NCBI GenBank assembly: GCA_903919045.1
Contig: CAIXGU010000254.1
Location: forward strand, 1-43,764
Length of the DNA: 43,764 nt
Origin: an uncultured Eubacteriales bacterium
GTDB lineage: Bacteria > Bacillota > Clostridia > Saccharofermentanales > UBA5734
Reading direction: 5' to 3'
The notes beneath the pieces are model-generated. The model worked only from the letters and a program-made list of their open reading frames with translations, ran no database searches and was not told the origin of the DNA. This document shows positions 1 to 9,147 of the stretch, piece after piece (the stretch's first letter is position 1; the number at the start of each line of letters is the position of its first letter). The position numbers and the translations under genes are program-made.

Positions 1-92
1 GAACGTGCTGTGATCGTCTCGCCCGGTTGGACGAAGTGCTCGATCCGGTAGACGCTATCGAGGTTCATCGAACCGAAATTGAGGATCCTCAT
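1..92 (-). CDS. PfkB/ribokinase-family sugar kinase, N-terminal fragment (continues beyond the left window edge)
   Basis: Reverse complement from ATG at 92 reads MRILNFGSMNLDSVYRIEHFVQPGETITA, the typical N-terminus of PfkB kinases; GAGGTG ribosome-binding site upstream. Absent from the ORF track because it is truncated. Confidence 0.8.
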   Translation of the reverse strand, partial: MRILNFGSMNLDSVYRIEHFVQPGETITAR

Positions 93-271
93 GTGGCACC
101 TCGTCTCTCGCGCTGCGGCGACATCCATGTTCTCCCTGCTGCACGGTCCATTCCATCATCCGCATGGAATTCGCTTCGGTTCGCTTCGATAAGGGCGAAT
201 GGATCGGGGCTTCTGCTAGAATCGAAGATGCCGGGATTTCACGAAGCTTCCTCTGGAAAGGCGGAGATATC

Positions 272-1288
272 ATGGTTTTCATGGGCTATTGCCTCGCTGA
301 GCATCTCCATGCGGTGAACGACAGGCAGGCGCATGGACTGACGCACCTGAACGTTGCGTTCGGCGTGGTCAGGAATGGCGCCGTCGACATCGAGGGCATC
401 CGCGCCTCCCGCGCGGAGTTGCCGAGGTTGCGAGCGGCTCATCCGGGTCTCCGGATCCTCCTGTCGATCGGGGGCGGCGACGAGAACCAGCGGCATCCCT
501 TCGGCGTCGCGACGCGGACGCAGGGCGACATCGACCGGCTGGCCGATTCGGCCATGGAGGCGGTCCGGGAATTCGGCTTCGACGGCATCGACTGCGATTG
601 GGAATACCCCTGTTCGAGCGGCGACCCCGCGGAACGGGGCCAGCATCTCGCGCTCATGCGGACGCTCCGGTCCCGCCTGGACGCTTCCGCCGCGAGACGG
701 GGGACGAAGGGCTGGCTGACCTACGCGGCGCCGTGCACGGAGGAATACATCCGGAACGTGGCCGTGCGGGAGCTGGCGCAGGTCGCCGACTACGTCAACC
801 TGATGGGCTACGATTTCCGATGGGCCGGCCCGCGCACGGGGCTGCACTGCAACACCTACAGCCCTTCGGACGACCCGGATCCGACCAGCATCGACTGGGC
901 CGTCGGGAAATTCATGGAAGCCGGGGTTCCGCCGGGCGGCATCGTCCTCGGGGCGGCCTTCTATTCGCATCGCTATGACGGCGTGCAAGGCGGCGGGAAC
1001 GGGTACGGGCAGCCGTATACGGGTGCGTATTCCTATGGACCCGGCTATGGGGAGATCAAGAACCGGTACGAGACGGACCCCCGCTTCACGCGGCACTGGC
1101 ATGAAGAGGCGAAGGAGCCCTGGTTGTTCGACGGAGAGAGCTTCCTCACGTACGACGACGCGGAAGCGATGGCCCACAAGGCCGAGCTGGCGAAGCGGAG
1201 GGGCCTGGCCGGCATGATGTACTGGGAACATGGGTGCGATCGGACCGGCACGCTCTTCGATGCGATCCACGACGCATTGAAGCGGTGA
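272..1288 (+). CDS. Glycoside hydrolase family 18-like protein (chitinase/ENGase-type), no obvious signal peptide
   Basis: In-frame ATG at 272 within the 164..1288 ORF; FDGIDCDWEYP matches the GH18 DxxDxDxE catalytic motif, plus ILLSIGGG and YVNLMGYDF. Confidence 0.88.
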   Translation: MVFMGYCLAEHLHAVNDRQAHGLTHLNVAFGVVRNGAVDIEGIRASRAELPRLRAAHPGLRILLSIGGGDENQRHPFGVATRTQGDIDRLADSAMEAVREFGFDGIDCDWEYPCSSGDPAERGQHLALMRTLRSRLDASAARRGTKGWLTYAAPCTEEYIRNVAVRELAQVADYVNLMGYDFRWAGPRTGLHCNTYSPSDDPDPTSIDWAVGKFMEAGVPPGGIVLGAAFYSHRYDGVQGGGNGYGQPYTGAYSYGPGYGEIKNRYETDPRFTRHWHEEAKEPWLFDGESFLTYDDAEAMAHKAELAKRRGLAGMMYWEHGCDRTGTLFDAIHDALKR

Positions 1289-1293
1289 GCCCT

Positions 1294-3387
1294 TCATCGC
1301 GGATCGGGATGTTCCGCTCCCAGAAGTGAATAGACGACGGCGGACGGCACGATGGAGCGATTCCCGGCGCCGTCGAACAGCCGCCTCGCATCGGAAGGGA
1401 TCGCGAACTCCACGGAGCACGACGCGCCCGGCTCGAGGAAGACCTTCTCCATGCCGACGAGGCGCTCGATCGGCTGGTCCGGTCCGGTGCCGGGCGTCCG
1501 CAGGTACAGCTGCAGCACGCGATGGGAGGCGACCGGACCCTCGTTCCGCACGGTCGCGCCCACGCGGTCCGTGCCGTCCTCCGCACGGGAGGTCCGCAGG
1601 CCGTCGTGCACGAACCGCGCATAGGAAAGGCCGGCACCGAAGCGGTACAGGGGCTCCTTCCTGAAGTAGCGGTAGGTCCGTCCTTCCATGGCGTAGTCCC
1701 GGAAGTCCGGAAGGTCCGCCGTCGAGCGGTAGAACGTGACGGGGAGGCAGCCGCAGGGGGAGAACTCGCCGAAGAGGACCTTGGCGACGGCGAGACCGCC
1801 CATCGCCCCGGGGTAGAAGGCCTGGAGGACGGCGCCGGTCGAAGGCCCTTCGCCGAAGGGGGAGAGCGCGCTTCCGGAGAGGAGGACGAGGGCGATGGGT
1901 TTTCCGGTCGACCGGATCGCGTCGAGGAGACGCGCCTGGACGTCGGGAAGCTCGACGCCGGGCTTGTCTCCGCTCGCGAACGAATTCCCGGCGTCGCCTT
2001 CCTCGCCCTCCAGCGTGGAGTCCAGCCCGAGGCAGAGCACGACGGCATCGCAGAGCGATGCGGTCTCCATGGCCTCGGCCAGGAGGTCGCCCTTCGCGCA
2101 CAGGGACTGGTTCGGATCCCGGAACGGATGGGATCCCTGCGCATAACGGACTTCCACGGTCGGAGGGACGATGGAGCGGATCCCCCGGAGAATGGTCCAG
2201 GGATCCGACGGCGTGCCGTGGTAATTGCCGAGCAGGGCGGTGAGGGAATCCGCATTCGGGCCGATGACGGCGATGCGGCGCATCCGCGCGGCATCGAGCG
2301 GCAGGAGGCCGTCGTTCTCGAGCAGCACGAGGGAGTGGAGCGCGGCTTTCAGGTTGAGCGCCCGATGCTCCGCGCAGTCGACCCGATCGTACGGGATCGA
2401 GGCGTAGGGATGGCCGTCGGACGCCTCCCCGAGGAGCCCGAGACGGAAGCGGGCGACCAGGAGGCGCTCGAGGCTCCGGTCGAGGTCCCGCTCCTCGGCG
2501 AGGCCTCCGCGGACCGCCGAGAGCAGATGCAGGTATGCGTTCCCGCAGTTCAGGTCGCAGCCGGCGCGGAGGGCGAGCGCCGCCGATTCCTCCATCGTCG
2601 CGGTGACGCCGTGGCCCTCGTGGAAATCGCGGATCGCCCAGCAGTCCGACGTCACGTGGCCGTCGAACCCCCAGCGCTCCCGCAGGAGCTTCGTGAGGAG
2701 GCGCGCGCTCCCGCAGGCCGGTTCGCCGTTCACCCGATTGTAGGCGCCCATGACCGCTTCCGCCCGGCCTTCGCGGACGAGGGCCTCGAAGGCGGGAAGA
2801 TAGGATTCGAAGAGGTCCTTGTCGGAGACCCGGGCGTCGAACGAATGCCGTTCCGCCTCCGGGCCGCTGTGCACCGCGAAATGCTTGGCGCAGGCGGCGG
2901 CCTTGAGGACCGCCGGGTCGTCTCCCTGCAGCCCCCGGACGAAGGCGACGCCGATGCGGGAGGTCAGGTACGGGTCCTCGCCGTAGGTCTCGTGGCCGCG
3001 CCCCCAGCGCGGGTCGCGGAACAGGTTGACGTTCGGCGCCCAGAAGGTGAGGCCCTTGTATTGGTCGCGGTCGCCGTGCCGGACCGCAGCGTGGTGCTTG
3101 GCGCGCGCCTCCGTCGCCACGGCGTCGGCGATCTCCCCGACGAGCGCGGGGTCGAAGGTCGCGGCGAGTGCGATGGCCTGCGGGAACACGGTCGCGACCC
3201 CGGCGCGCGCGACGCCGTGCAGCGCCTCGTTCCACCAGTTGTAGGCCGGAATCCCGAGCCGTTCGAGCGCGGCAGCGCCGTGGACCAGCTGGAGGACCTT
3301 CTCCTCGAGCTCCATTCCGGCGACGAGGTCGCGGGCCCGTTGCCGGTAGACCGCATCGAGGGCGGGGTCGATGGCTCCCGTCGGCAT
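1294..3387 (-). CDS. Glycoside hydrolase family 3 (beta-glucosidase/beta-xylosidase type)
   Basis: 697 aa; NWWNEALHGVARAG, FWAPNVNLFRDPRWGRGHETYGEDPYL, KHFAVHSGPE, GFDGHVTSDCWAI (nucleophile region), C-terminal Fn3-like region. Confidence 0.93.
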   Translation of the reverse strand: MPTGAIDPALDAVYRQRARDLVAGMELEEKVLQLVHGAAALERLGIPAYNWWNEALHGVARAGVATVFPQAIALAATFDPALVGEIADAVATEARAKHHAAVRHGDRDQYKGLTFWAPNVNLFRDPRWGRGHETYGEDPYLTSRIGVAFVRGLQGDDPAVLKAAACAKHFAVHSGPEAERHSFDARVSDKDLFESYLPAFEALVREGRAEAVMGAYNRVNGEPACGSARLLTKLLRERWGFDGHVTSDCWAIRDFHEGHGVTATMEESAALALRAGCDLNCGNAYLHLLSAVRGGLAEERDLDRSLERLLVARFRLGLLGEASDGHPYASIPYDRVDCAEHRALNLKAALHSLVLLENDGLLPLDAARMRRIAVIGPNADSLTALLGNYHGTPSDPWTILRGIRSIVPPTVEVRYAQGSHPFRDPNQSLCAKGDLLAEAMETASLCDAVVLCLGLDSTLEGEEGDAGNSFASGDKPGVELPDVQARLLDAIRSTGKPIALVLLSGSALSPFGEGPSTGAVLQAFYPGAMGGLAVAKVLFGEFSPCGCLPVTFYRSTADLPDFRDYAMEGRTYRYFRKEPLYRFGAGLSYARFVHDGLRTSRAEDGTDRVGATVRNEGPVASHRVLQLYLRTPGTGPDQPIERLVGMEKVFLEPGASCSVEFAIPSDARRLFDGAGNRSIVPSAVVYSLLGAEHPDPR

Positions 3388-3397
3388 GGCGCGGACC

Positions 3398-4432
3398 TCA
3401 GCCGTAGTCGACGTCCACGGGCTCGCGGCGCGCCGCGGAGTCCATGATCGCGAGGATGGAAAGGCTGGTGTTCGCCGCGTCCTCGAGGGTCACGGGGAAG
3501 GGCCTCCCGTCGGCCATCCGGTCGATGAAGGTCCGGATGCTCTCGAACGCGAACCCTTTCGCTTCCCCGTAGATGCGATGCTTCACCAGCATGTCGGGCA
3601 CCTCGACGCCGGTGTCCGTGACCTTCTGCAGCAGGGTGTGGTGGCTGGCATCGATGGCGATCATGCCCTTCGTGCCGAGCAGGTTGCACTTGATGTCGTT
3701 GACGTTCGGATTGCCGTTCGGCGTGATCCAGCCGTTCTCCATCTGGGCGATGCCGCCGTTCCCGAATTCCAGCGTGCTCTGGTAGAGGTCGACCGTGTCG
3801 ACGCCCAGCGAACGGAGCAGGCCGGACCGGCTGACCGCGAAGACGCGCTTCACCTCGCTGCCGAAGAACCACCGCAGGGTATCGAGGCTGTGGCTTCCGA
3901 GGAACCAGAGGATCGAGGAGCGGGCGGCCCAGGAGAGCATGTCGGTGGCGACGGACCGGACGTCGTTGAGGCGGAAGTACGCGCTGACGAGGTCGCCCAG
4001 CTCGCCGCGCTCGAGGGATTGGTGGGCGACGTGGAAGGCGGGGCTCCAGCGGTTGTGGAGGTCGACCATGGCGCGCACGCCGTTGCGCTCCACGGCCTCG
4101 CGGATCCGGAACACATCCTCCCGCGTCGTCGCGAGCGGCTTCTCGATGATCATGCTCCGGCCGGCGTTCGCCGCATCGATCGCGATGTCGGCGTGGGCGA
4201 AGTCCGGCGTCACGATCGCGAGGACGTCGCAGCCGGAGTGCGCGAGCATCTCCCGGTGGTCCGTGTAGACGCCGGAGACGCCGAGCGTTCCGGCCAGCGC
4301 CGCCGCGCGCGCGGCATCGCGGTCGCAGACCGCGACGACCTCCGTGAGCGGGTGGTCCTGGTACAGCCGCCCGTGGTTCTCTCCCCACAGGCCGGCGCCG
4401 ACGATGGCGACCTTCATGCGGCTCGTGAGCAT
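3398..4432 (-). CDS. Gfo/Idh/MocA-family NAD(P)-dependent oxidoreductase
   Basis: Starts MLTSRMKVAIVGAGLWGENHGRLYQ (Rossmann GxGxxG), VTPDFAHADIAIDAANAGRSMIIEKPLA motif; AGGAGGAG RBS upstream. Start trimmed from the 1180-aa ORF. Confidence 0.92.
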   Translation of the reverse strand: MLTSRMKVAIVGAGLWGENHGRLYQDHPLTEVVAVCDRDAARAAALAGTLGVSGVYTDHREMLAHSGCDVLAIVTPDFAHADIAIDAANAGRSMIIEKPLATTREDVFRIREAVERNGVRAMVDLHNRWSPAFHVAHQSLERGELGDLVSAYFRLNDVRSVATDMLSWAARSSILWFLGSHSLDTLRWFFGSEVKRVFAVSRSGLLRSLGVDTVDLYQSTLEFGNGGIAQMENGWITPNGNPNVNDIKCNLLGTKGMIAIDASHHTLLQKVTDTGVEVPDMLVKHRIYGEAKGFAFESIRTFIDRMADGRPFPVTLEDAANTSLSILAIMDSAARREPVDVDYG

Positions 4433-4464
4433 GGTCTCCTCCTTCCGGCGGCCCCGCGTCCGGT

Positions 4465-6369
4465 TCAGAACTGACCGACGGTCGCGGTGCGGGTGAAGCT
4501 GTTGTAATGGGGAAGGGCCGCGGGACCCGAGGGGACCGTGCCGTGGCAGGTGAGACGCTCCTCCTCGAGTTCCTCGATGCGGGATGACTCTCCGAGGAGG
4601 TAGGCATCCAGGCGGTGGACCACCGTCTCGGCCCGGGCCCGCAGGAACCCGTACTTGATGTCCTCGACCTCCCAGCCGAACGGCTTGTAGAAGTGCGACC
4701 ACGCGTCGCGATGGGCGTGGTGCAGCGCCGTCACGCGGTCGAGGTACTCCCCGGCGACGAGGTCCCGCAGCCCGGAGAGCGCGGCGCGGTCCCCGGCGTC
4801 GTAGGCGCGCTTCAGCCGGAGCCCCAGGTCGACCTTGACCTCGAGGACGCGGCACAGCTGCAGGCCCAGGCGCAGCCCCCACAGCGCGTCGGGTTCGCAC
4901 CCGCCCGCGTCGGCGAGGGCGGCCAGCGCATCCGCCTTCGCCCGATAGACGGCGGCGAAATCGCCTCGGGAGGCCTCGACGTCGAACTGCCCCAGCAGGA
5001 GGTCCTGCCAGAGGAAGTAGCGCTGCGGATTCGGGGATTCGAGTCCGACCAGGCTCAGGCCGTCCTCGATCTCGTCGATGCTGCCGACGGCCCAGAAGCT
5101 CTCGTAGGGCGCGCCCGTCATCACGCGGGCGTTCCTCCGGCTCTTCGGGGCGCCCGCATCGGCGCCGCCGAAGCAGGTTTCGGCGTAGATCATCATGCCG
5201 AGCAGGTCGGGGCCGGGCGGCGCCTCCCCGCCGTCGTCCTTCCAGACGCAGAGGAACATCTCCTCGAGTCCCCTGTCCCGCGCGGCGGCGACGCTCGCAC
5301 GGGTGGTCGCGGCGGTCCGGACGAGGTTCGGCACCAGTCCGATCCAGCTGCAGACCCCCGCCGCGAACAGCGGGCGGATCCCCTGGCGCAGGTGCTCGTC
5401 GATGTATTTCCGGTAGAAGGCCTCGTCCGTGTGGTAGTAGTCCCAATAGATGACGTCGTAATCCTTCGGGATGATCGCGCCGGTTCCCTCCGGAAGCACG
5501 ACGTCCGGGTCGTAGTATCCCGAATCCCGGATGTTCATGCGGAAGATCATGTCGCCCCACATCATCGGCCGGAGCCCGTGCCTCGTGCAGAGGGCCGCGA
5601 GCGCCTCGAGATGCTCGCGCATGATCTCCTCGGGCTTCGTGTAGCCGTGCTTCGAGAGATAGCGGCCCAGCCCGAGCCCATGCGCTTCGTCGAGGCCGAG
5701 ATGGATCCGGCGGGAGCGCACGCAGCCGCTGACGGAGACGATCATGTCCTCGATCAGGGAGAGGACCGCGGGATCCCCGGCGAGGAGGACGTGGGAGGTG
5801 TCCTGGAGGGGATCGGTCACGTTCCAGCGCAGGAAGCGCTCGAGATGCGCGAGCGCCTGGATGCAGGGGATGAGCTCGATGCCCAGGCCGTGGGCGAAAT
5901 CGTCGATCGCGGTCAGCTCGGCGGCGGTGTACCGGCCGCGGTAGTGCCCGAATTCGGGGTGGCCGGGCAGCGGGTAGGTGTCCTCGGTATAGAGCATCAG
6001 CGTGTCGTAGCCCATGAGGGCCATCTTGACGAGGAGGCCCTGCACGGTCCGGACGGTCGGGACGGAATTCCGGCTGCAGTCGTACATGACGCCCAGCGTC
6101 CGGAAGGGACGGTCCTGCCGGATCGTCTCCGGCGCGCCGCCCGCGAGCAGCGCGGAGGACGCGAGCCCGATGCCGCGGAACATCTCCGCCGGGCGGGAGA
6201 AGAGGACCTCCGCGCCATCGCCCGCCACCGTCACCCGGACGCCGGGCTCGTCCCTGCGCCGGAGGACCAACCGCCCCTCCAGCTCTGCGGGAAGCGCCGC
6301 CCTCACGGCTTCCAGTCCGCTCTCGAGCCCATCCGGCGCAGCCGTTCCATCGAACGCGATCCGCAGCAT
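4465..6369 (-). CDS. Glycoside hydrolase family 20-like beta-N-acetylhexosaminidase (GcnA/HexD-like type)
   Basis: 634 aa; LGVMYDCSRNSVPTVRTVQGLLVKMALMGYDTLMLYTEDTYPLPGHPEFG and HLGLDEAHGLG (D-E catalytic pair); GGAGG RBS. Confidence 0.85.
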   Translation of the reverse strand: MLRIAFDGTAAPDGLESGLEAVRAALPAELEGRLVLRRRDEPGVRVTVAGDGAEVLFSRPAEMFRGIGLASSALLAGGAPETIRQDRPFRTLGVMYDCSRNSVPTVRTVQGLLVKMALMGYDTLMLYTEDTYPLPGHPEFGHYRGRYTAAELTAIDDFAHGLGIELIPCIQALAHLERFLRWNVTDPLQDTSHVLLAGDPAVLSLIEDMIVSVSGCVRSRRIHLGLDEAHGLGLGRYLSKHGYTKPEEIMREHLEALAALCTRHGLRPMMWGDMIFRMNIRDSGYYDPDVVLPEGTGAIIPKDYDVIYWDYYHTDEAFYRKYIDEHLRQGIRPLFAAGVCSWIGLVPNLVRTAATTRASVAAARDRGLEEMFLCVWKDDGGEAPPGPDLLGMMIYAETCFGGADAGAPKSRRNARVMTGAPYESFWAVGSIDEIEDGLSLVGLESPNPQRYFLWQDLLLGQFDVEASRGDFAAVYRAKADALAALADAGGCEPDALWGLRLGLQLCRVLEVKVDLGLRLKRAYDAGDRAALSGLRDLVAGEYLDRVTALHHAHRDAWSHFYKPFGWEVEDIKYGFLRARAETVVHRLDAYLLGESSRIEELEEERLTCHGTVPSGPAALPHYNSFTRTATVGQF

Positions 6370-6399
6370 TGCGATTCCTCCTGTCCTCCGTCGGGACGC

Positions 6400-7323
6400 T
6401 CAGCCCTTCTTCGACTCCGCCAGCGCGGCATAGTTCGGGTTGTCGTAGGGGAAATCGTCGTCGAGCGGATTCCCGTGCGGCGGCAGGATCGACCACGAAT
6501 TGTAGTGATGGACCGCATACCCGGCCTCCGGGACGCGCCATTCCGTCTCGACGATCCGCCGGAGCGCGTGGAGCTCCTCGCAGAGCCGGACGGTCCCGAT
6601 GTGGTCGAAGGTGATGTTGATCTCCTCGTAGATGCGTCCGGTCTCGAATGCCAGGGAGATCCGCCGGCCCAGGCGCTCCGCGAGCGCGAGCCCCGTCCTC
6701 GCGAATTCGACGGCGCCGCGCGCGGTGTCGCGATAGGACATGAAGAGGGTCGTGTCGGCGTGGCGGATGCAGAACTCCGTCAGGTCCATCGGACGTCCGT
6801 CGGCATCGGCGCACGGGTAGCGATCGAACCAGCAGGGGATGTCGAGCTCGAGCGCCGTCCCGGTGCGGTCGGCGACCTGGCGCGCACGGAGGAGGAACGA
6901 CCGGTACGCCGCGACGACGGTGGCGTTGTCGGTCTCCCACGCGGGGAGCTGATGCGGCTCGATGTCGAGATGCAGGCCGTAGAAGCGTTCCTCGGGGGCG
7001 GAGACGCGCTGGTGGTCCTCATAGAACGCGAAGAACCGCTCTCCCTCCTGCCGGCCCTCCGGCAGCACCCAGCGAGCGTCCGCGCCGATCAGGGCGACCC
7101 GCACGCCGGCCGCGCGGCAGGTCCGGACGAAGGTCCGGTACTCCTCGGCGCTCCTCTTCCCGGGCGCGTAGACCAGGTAGATCTCGTTGACGCCGTTCGG
7201 GACGAGGAAGCGCAGGACCTCTTCGGGCCAGCCGATCTCCTCCGCGCGCCAGACCCAGGTGCCGAAGGGGACTCTTCTTCCGACCCGGTTGAAATCGCAG
7301 GGTTCCGCGTGGTTCGTGGACAT
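6400..7323 (-). CDS. Cytoplasmic GH-like TIM-barrel protein of unknown function, paralogous to 12501..13487
   Basis: Start MSTNHAEPCDFNRVG preferred over 7341 because GGAAGGAG lies just upstream; ERFYGLHLDIEP and LFMSYRDTA resemble GH18-clan motifs. Confidence 0.7.
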   Translation of the reverse strand: MSTNHAEPCDFNRVGRRVPFGTWVWRAEEIGWPEEVLRFLVPNGVNEIYLVYAPGKRSAEEYRTFVRTCRAAGVRVALIGADARWVLPEGRQEGERFFAFYEDHQRVSAPEERFYGLHLDIEPHQLPAWETDNATVVAAYRSFLLRARQVADRTGTALELDIPCWFDRYPCADADGRPMDLTEFCIRHADTTLFMSYRDTARGAVEFARTGLALAERLGRRISLAFETGRIYEEINITFDHIGTVRLCEELHALRRIVETEWRVPEAGYAVHHYNSWSILPPHGNPLDDDFPYDNPNYAALAESKKG

Positions 7324-7445
7324 GGCGGCCGCTCCTTCCATTCATCGGAGATCGATGGACCCATCATACACGACTCCTTCGGCGGCGGCTGGAATCTGTG
7401 CAGAAAAGCGAAGGGATGGACAGGACCCAATGCGATTTCGGTATT

Positions 7446-7470
7446 ATGCACATATCCGTGCGTCTATACT
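7446..7470 (+). promoter_or_regulatory. Candidate promoter/operator: imperfect dyad ATGCAC-N6-GTGCGT next to -10-like TATACT
   Basis: Located in the divergent intergenic region (7324-7506) upstream of the long plus-strand operon; no convincing -35 box. Confidence 0.35.
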
Positions 7471-7475
7471 GGAAC

Positions 7476-7510
7476 GGAAGGACGCAACGGGGGAGGGAAG
7501 GACGCAATGG
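7476..7510 (+). repeat. Two-copy direct repeat GGAAGGACGCAA[C/T]... (7476-7487 and 7496-7507)
   Basis: GGAAGGACGCAACGG and GGAAGGACGCAATGG match at 14 of 15 positions; the second copy contains the RBS and start codon of the SBP gene. Confidence 0.85.
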
Positions 7511-9147
7511 TCCCGACGAAGTCGATCGCATGGATCCTCGCCGCCAGTCTGGTCCTCGCGCTCGCGGGCTGCGCGGAGTGCGCGCCGAGCGACGCGACGC
7601 CCGAACCCTCCGCGAACGGGAAATACCGCCCCGCGATCGAGCTGACGGTCCCCGGCCGGGTCCTCGTGCGCGACGCGGCAGGCTACGATGATTTCCGCAA
7701 TCCGTGGACCGAGGCCTACGAGGACGAGCTCGGAATCACGCTCGTGCCCAAGTGGACCGCCGCCGCCGCGGAGAACGTGACGCTGAGCGAGCAGCTGGCG
7801 GCGGGCGTCGTCCCGGACCTGATGCCGGGACTGGGCCGCGCCGAATTCGAGCTCGTGGTCCGGCTCGGGCTCGCGGCGGACATGGGGGACCTGGTCGACC
7901 GCTTCGCGAGTCCCCTCACGAAGGAGATCCTCCACAGCGACGGCGGCTATTCGATCCAGAGCTCCACGATCGACGGGAAGCTGTACGCGCTGCCCCACGT
8001 CTATGGGAATACGGACAACATCCCGATGATGTGGATCCGGACGGACTGGCTCCGGGAGCTCGGGCTCGAGGTCCCCAAGACGCAGGACGACCTCGAGGCC
8101 GTCCTCGAGGCCTTCGTGCGCAGGGACCCCGACGGGAACGGCGTCGAGGATACGTTCGGTCTCTGCAGCACCGGCAGCCTGTGGGAATTCGGAGCCGTCT
8201 TCAACATGTTCGGAGCCCAGCCGTTCTGGAGCTGGTACTATGACGGGTACCACCGGCTCCGCTACTCCACCGTCTCGTTCGTCCCCCAGATGAAGGAGGC
8301 GCTCGCCTACCTCCAGCGCCTCTATCGCGCCGGCCTGGTCTACCCCGAATTCGGCGTGCTTCCTGCGGACCGCTACTACCGGACCTTCGCCGATGGCAAG
8401 GCGGGCGTCGCGTTCGAATACAAGTACCTGCCGCTGCACATCCAGGAGGATGCCGCCGGAGGCCGCGTCACGGCCGAATGGAAGGCGTACCCCCTCCCGA
8501 CGGCGCTGCCCGGCGGACAGCCGGCGCGCCCGTTCTCCTACCATGGTCCGGCGGCCTACAATGTCGTCTCCTCGAAATGCAGGTACCCCGAGGCGGCGAT
8601 CCGGATGCTGGACCTGTACACCGAGAAGGTCCATTCGGACCGGAGCGACGACTCCTACGACCGGTTCGTGCAGACCCCCGGCGGCGTCTCCGTGGAGAGA
8701 TACGCCGTGTTCCGGATGTCCGTCGCGAACGACCTCTCCGAATTCGACGACATCGCGGCGGCGGTCGAAGCCGGGGACCCGGCCGGACTCACCCGCAGCG
8801 AAGCCGAGAAGTACCGCCTGTGCATCCAGTACGAGGAGGGCGACCTGACCCGGTGGGCGGATTACCAGTATTATGGTCCGGGAAACGCCACGGTGACGGT
8901 CATCCGCTACTACTCGACCGCGGTGACCCCGTTCTTCTCCGACTACTATGGGCCGGAGCCGCAATCGGCGGGCCTCTATTTCGGCCAGCTCAACAGCCGC
9001 TGGCTGGAGACCTGCACCCGGATCATCATGGGGGACGCGGACGTCGGCATCTACGACGACTTCGTCCGGGCCTTCTATTCGCTCGGCGGCCAGCAGGCCG
9101 AGGACGAGCTGAACGCCATGGTGGCGGCGGCGACGGTGACGCCGTGA
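7507..9147 (+). CDS. ABC transporter extracellular solute-binding lipoprotein (SBP1)
   Basis: MVPTKSIAWILAASLVLALAGC lipobox; SSTIDGKLYALPHVYGNTDNIPMMWIRTDWLRELGLEVPKTQDDLEAVLEAF is typical of sugar SBPs; GGGAAGG RBS. Confidence 0.9.
   Translation: MVPTKSIAWILAASLVLALAGCAECAPSDATPEPSANGKYRPAIELTVPGRVLVRDAAGYDDFRNPWTEAYEDELGITLVPKWTAAAAENVTLSEQLAAGVVPDLMPGLGRAEFELVVRLGLAADMGDLVDRFASPLTKEILHSDGGYSIQSSTIDGKLYALPHVYGNTDNIPMMWIRTDWLRELGLEVPKTQDDLEAVLEAFVRRDPDGNGVEDTFGLCSTGSLWEFGAVFNMFGAQPFWSWYYDGYHRLRYSTVSFVPQMKEALAYLQRLYRAGLVYPEFGVLPADRYYRTFADGKAGVAFEYKYLPLHIQEDAAGGRVTAEWKAYPLPTALPGGQPARPFSYHGPAAYNVVSSKCRYPEAAIRMLDLYTEKVHSDRSDDSYDRFVQTPGGVSVERYAVFRMSVANDLSEFDDIAAAVEAGDPAGLTRSEAEKYRLCIQYEEGDLTRWADYQYYGPGNATVTVIRYYSTAVTPFFSDYYGPEPQSAGLYFGQLNSRWLETCTRIIMGDADVGIYDDFVRAFYSLGGQQAEDELNAMVAAATVTP

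Noticed and set aside
173-192. Tandem TTCGCTTCGG/TTCGCTTCGA near the GH18 start
   Set aside because: Only two short copies, no clear promoter context; too weak to call an operator.
239-3235. 998-aa minus-strand ORF
   Set aside because: Arg/Pro/Gly-rich translation, a shadow frame over GH18 and GH3; no family motifs.
4615-7506. Upstream part of the 1510-aa plus-strand ORF
   Set aside because: Antisense to GH20 and the GH-like gene; the real gene begins at the lipoprotein start 7507.
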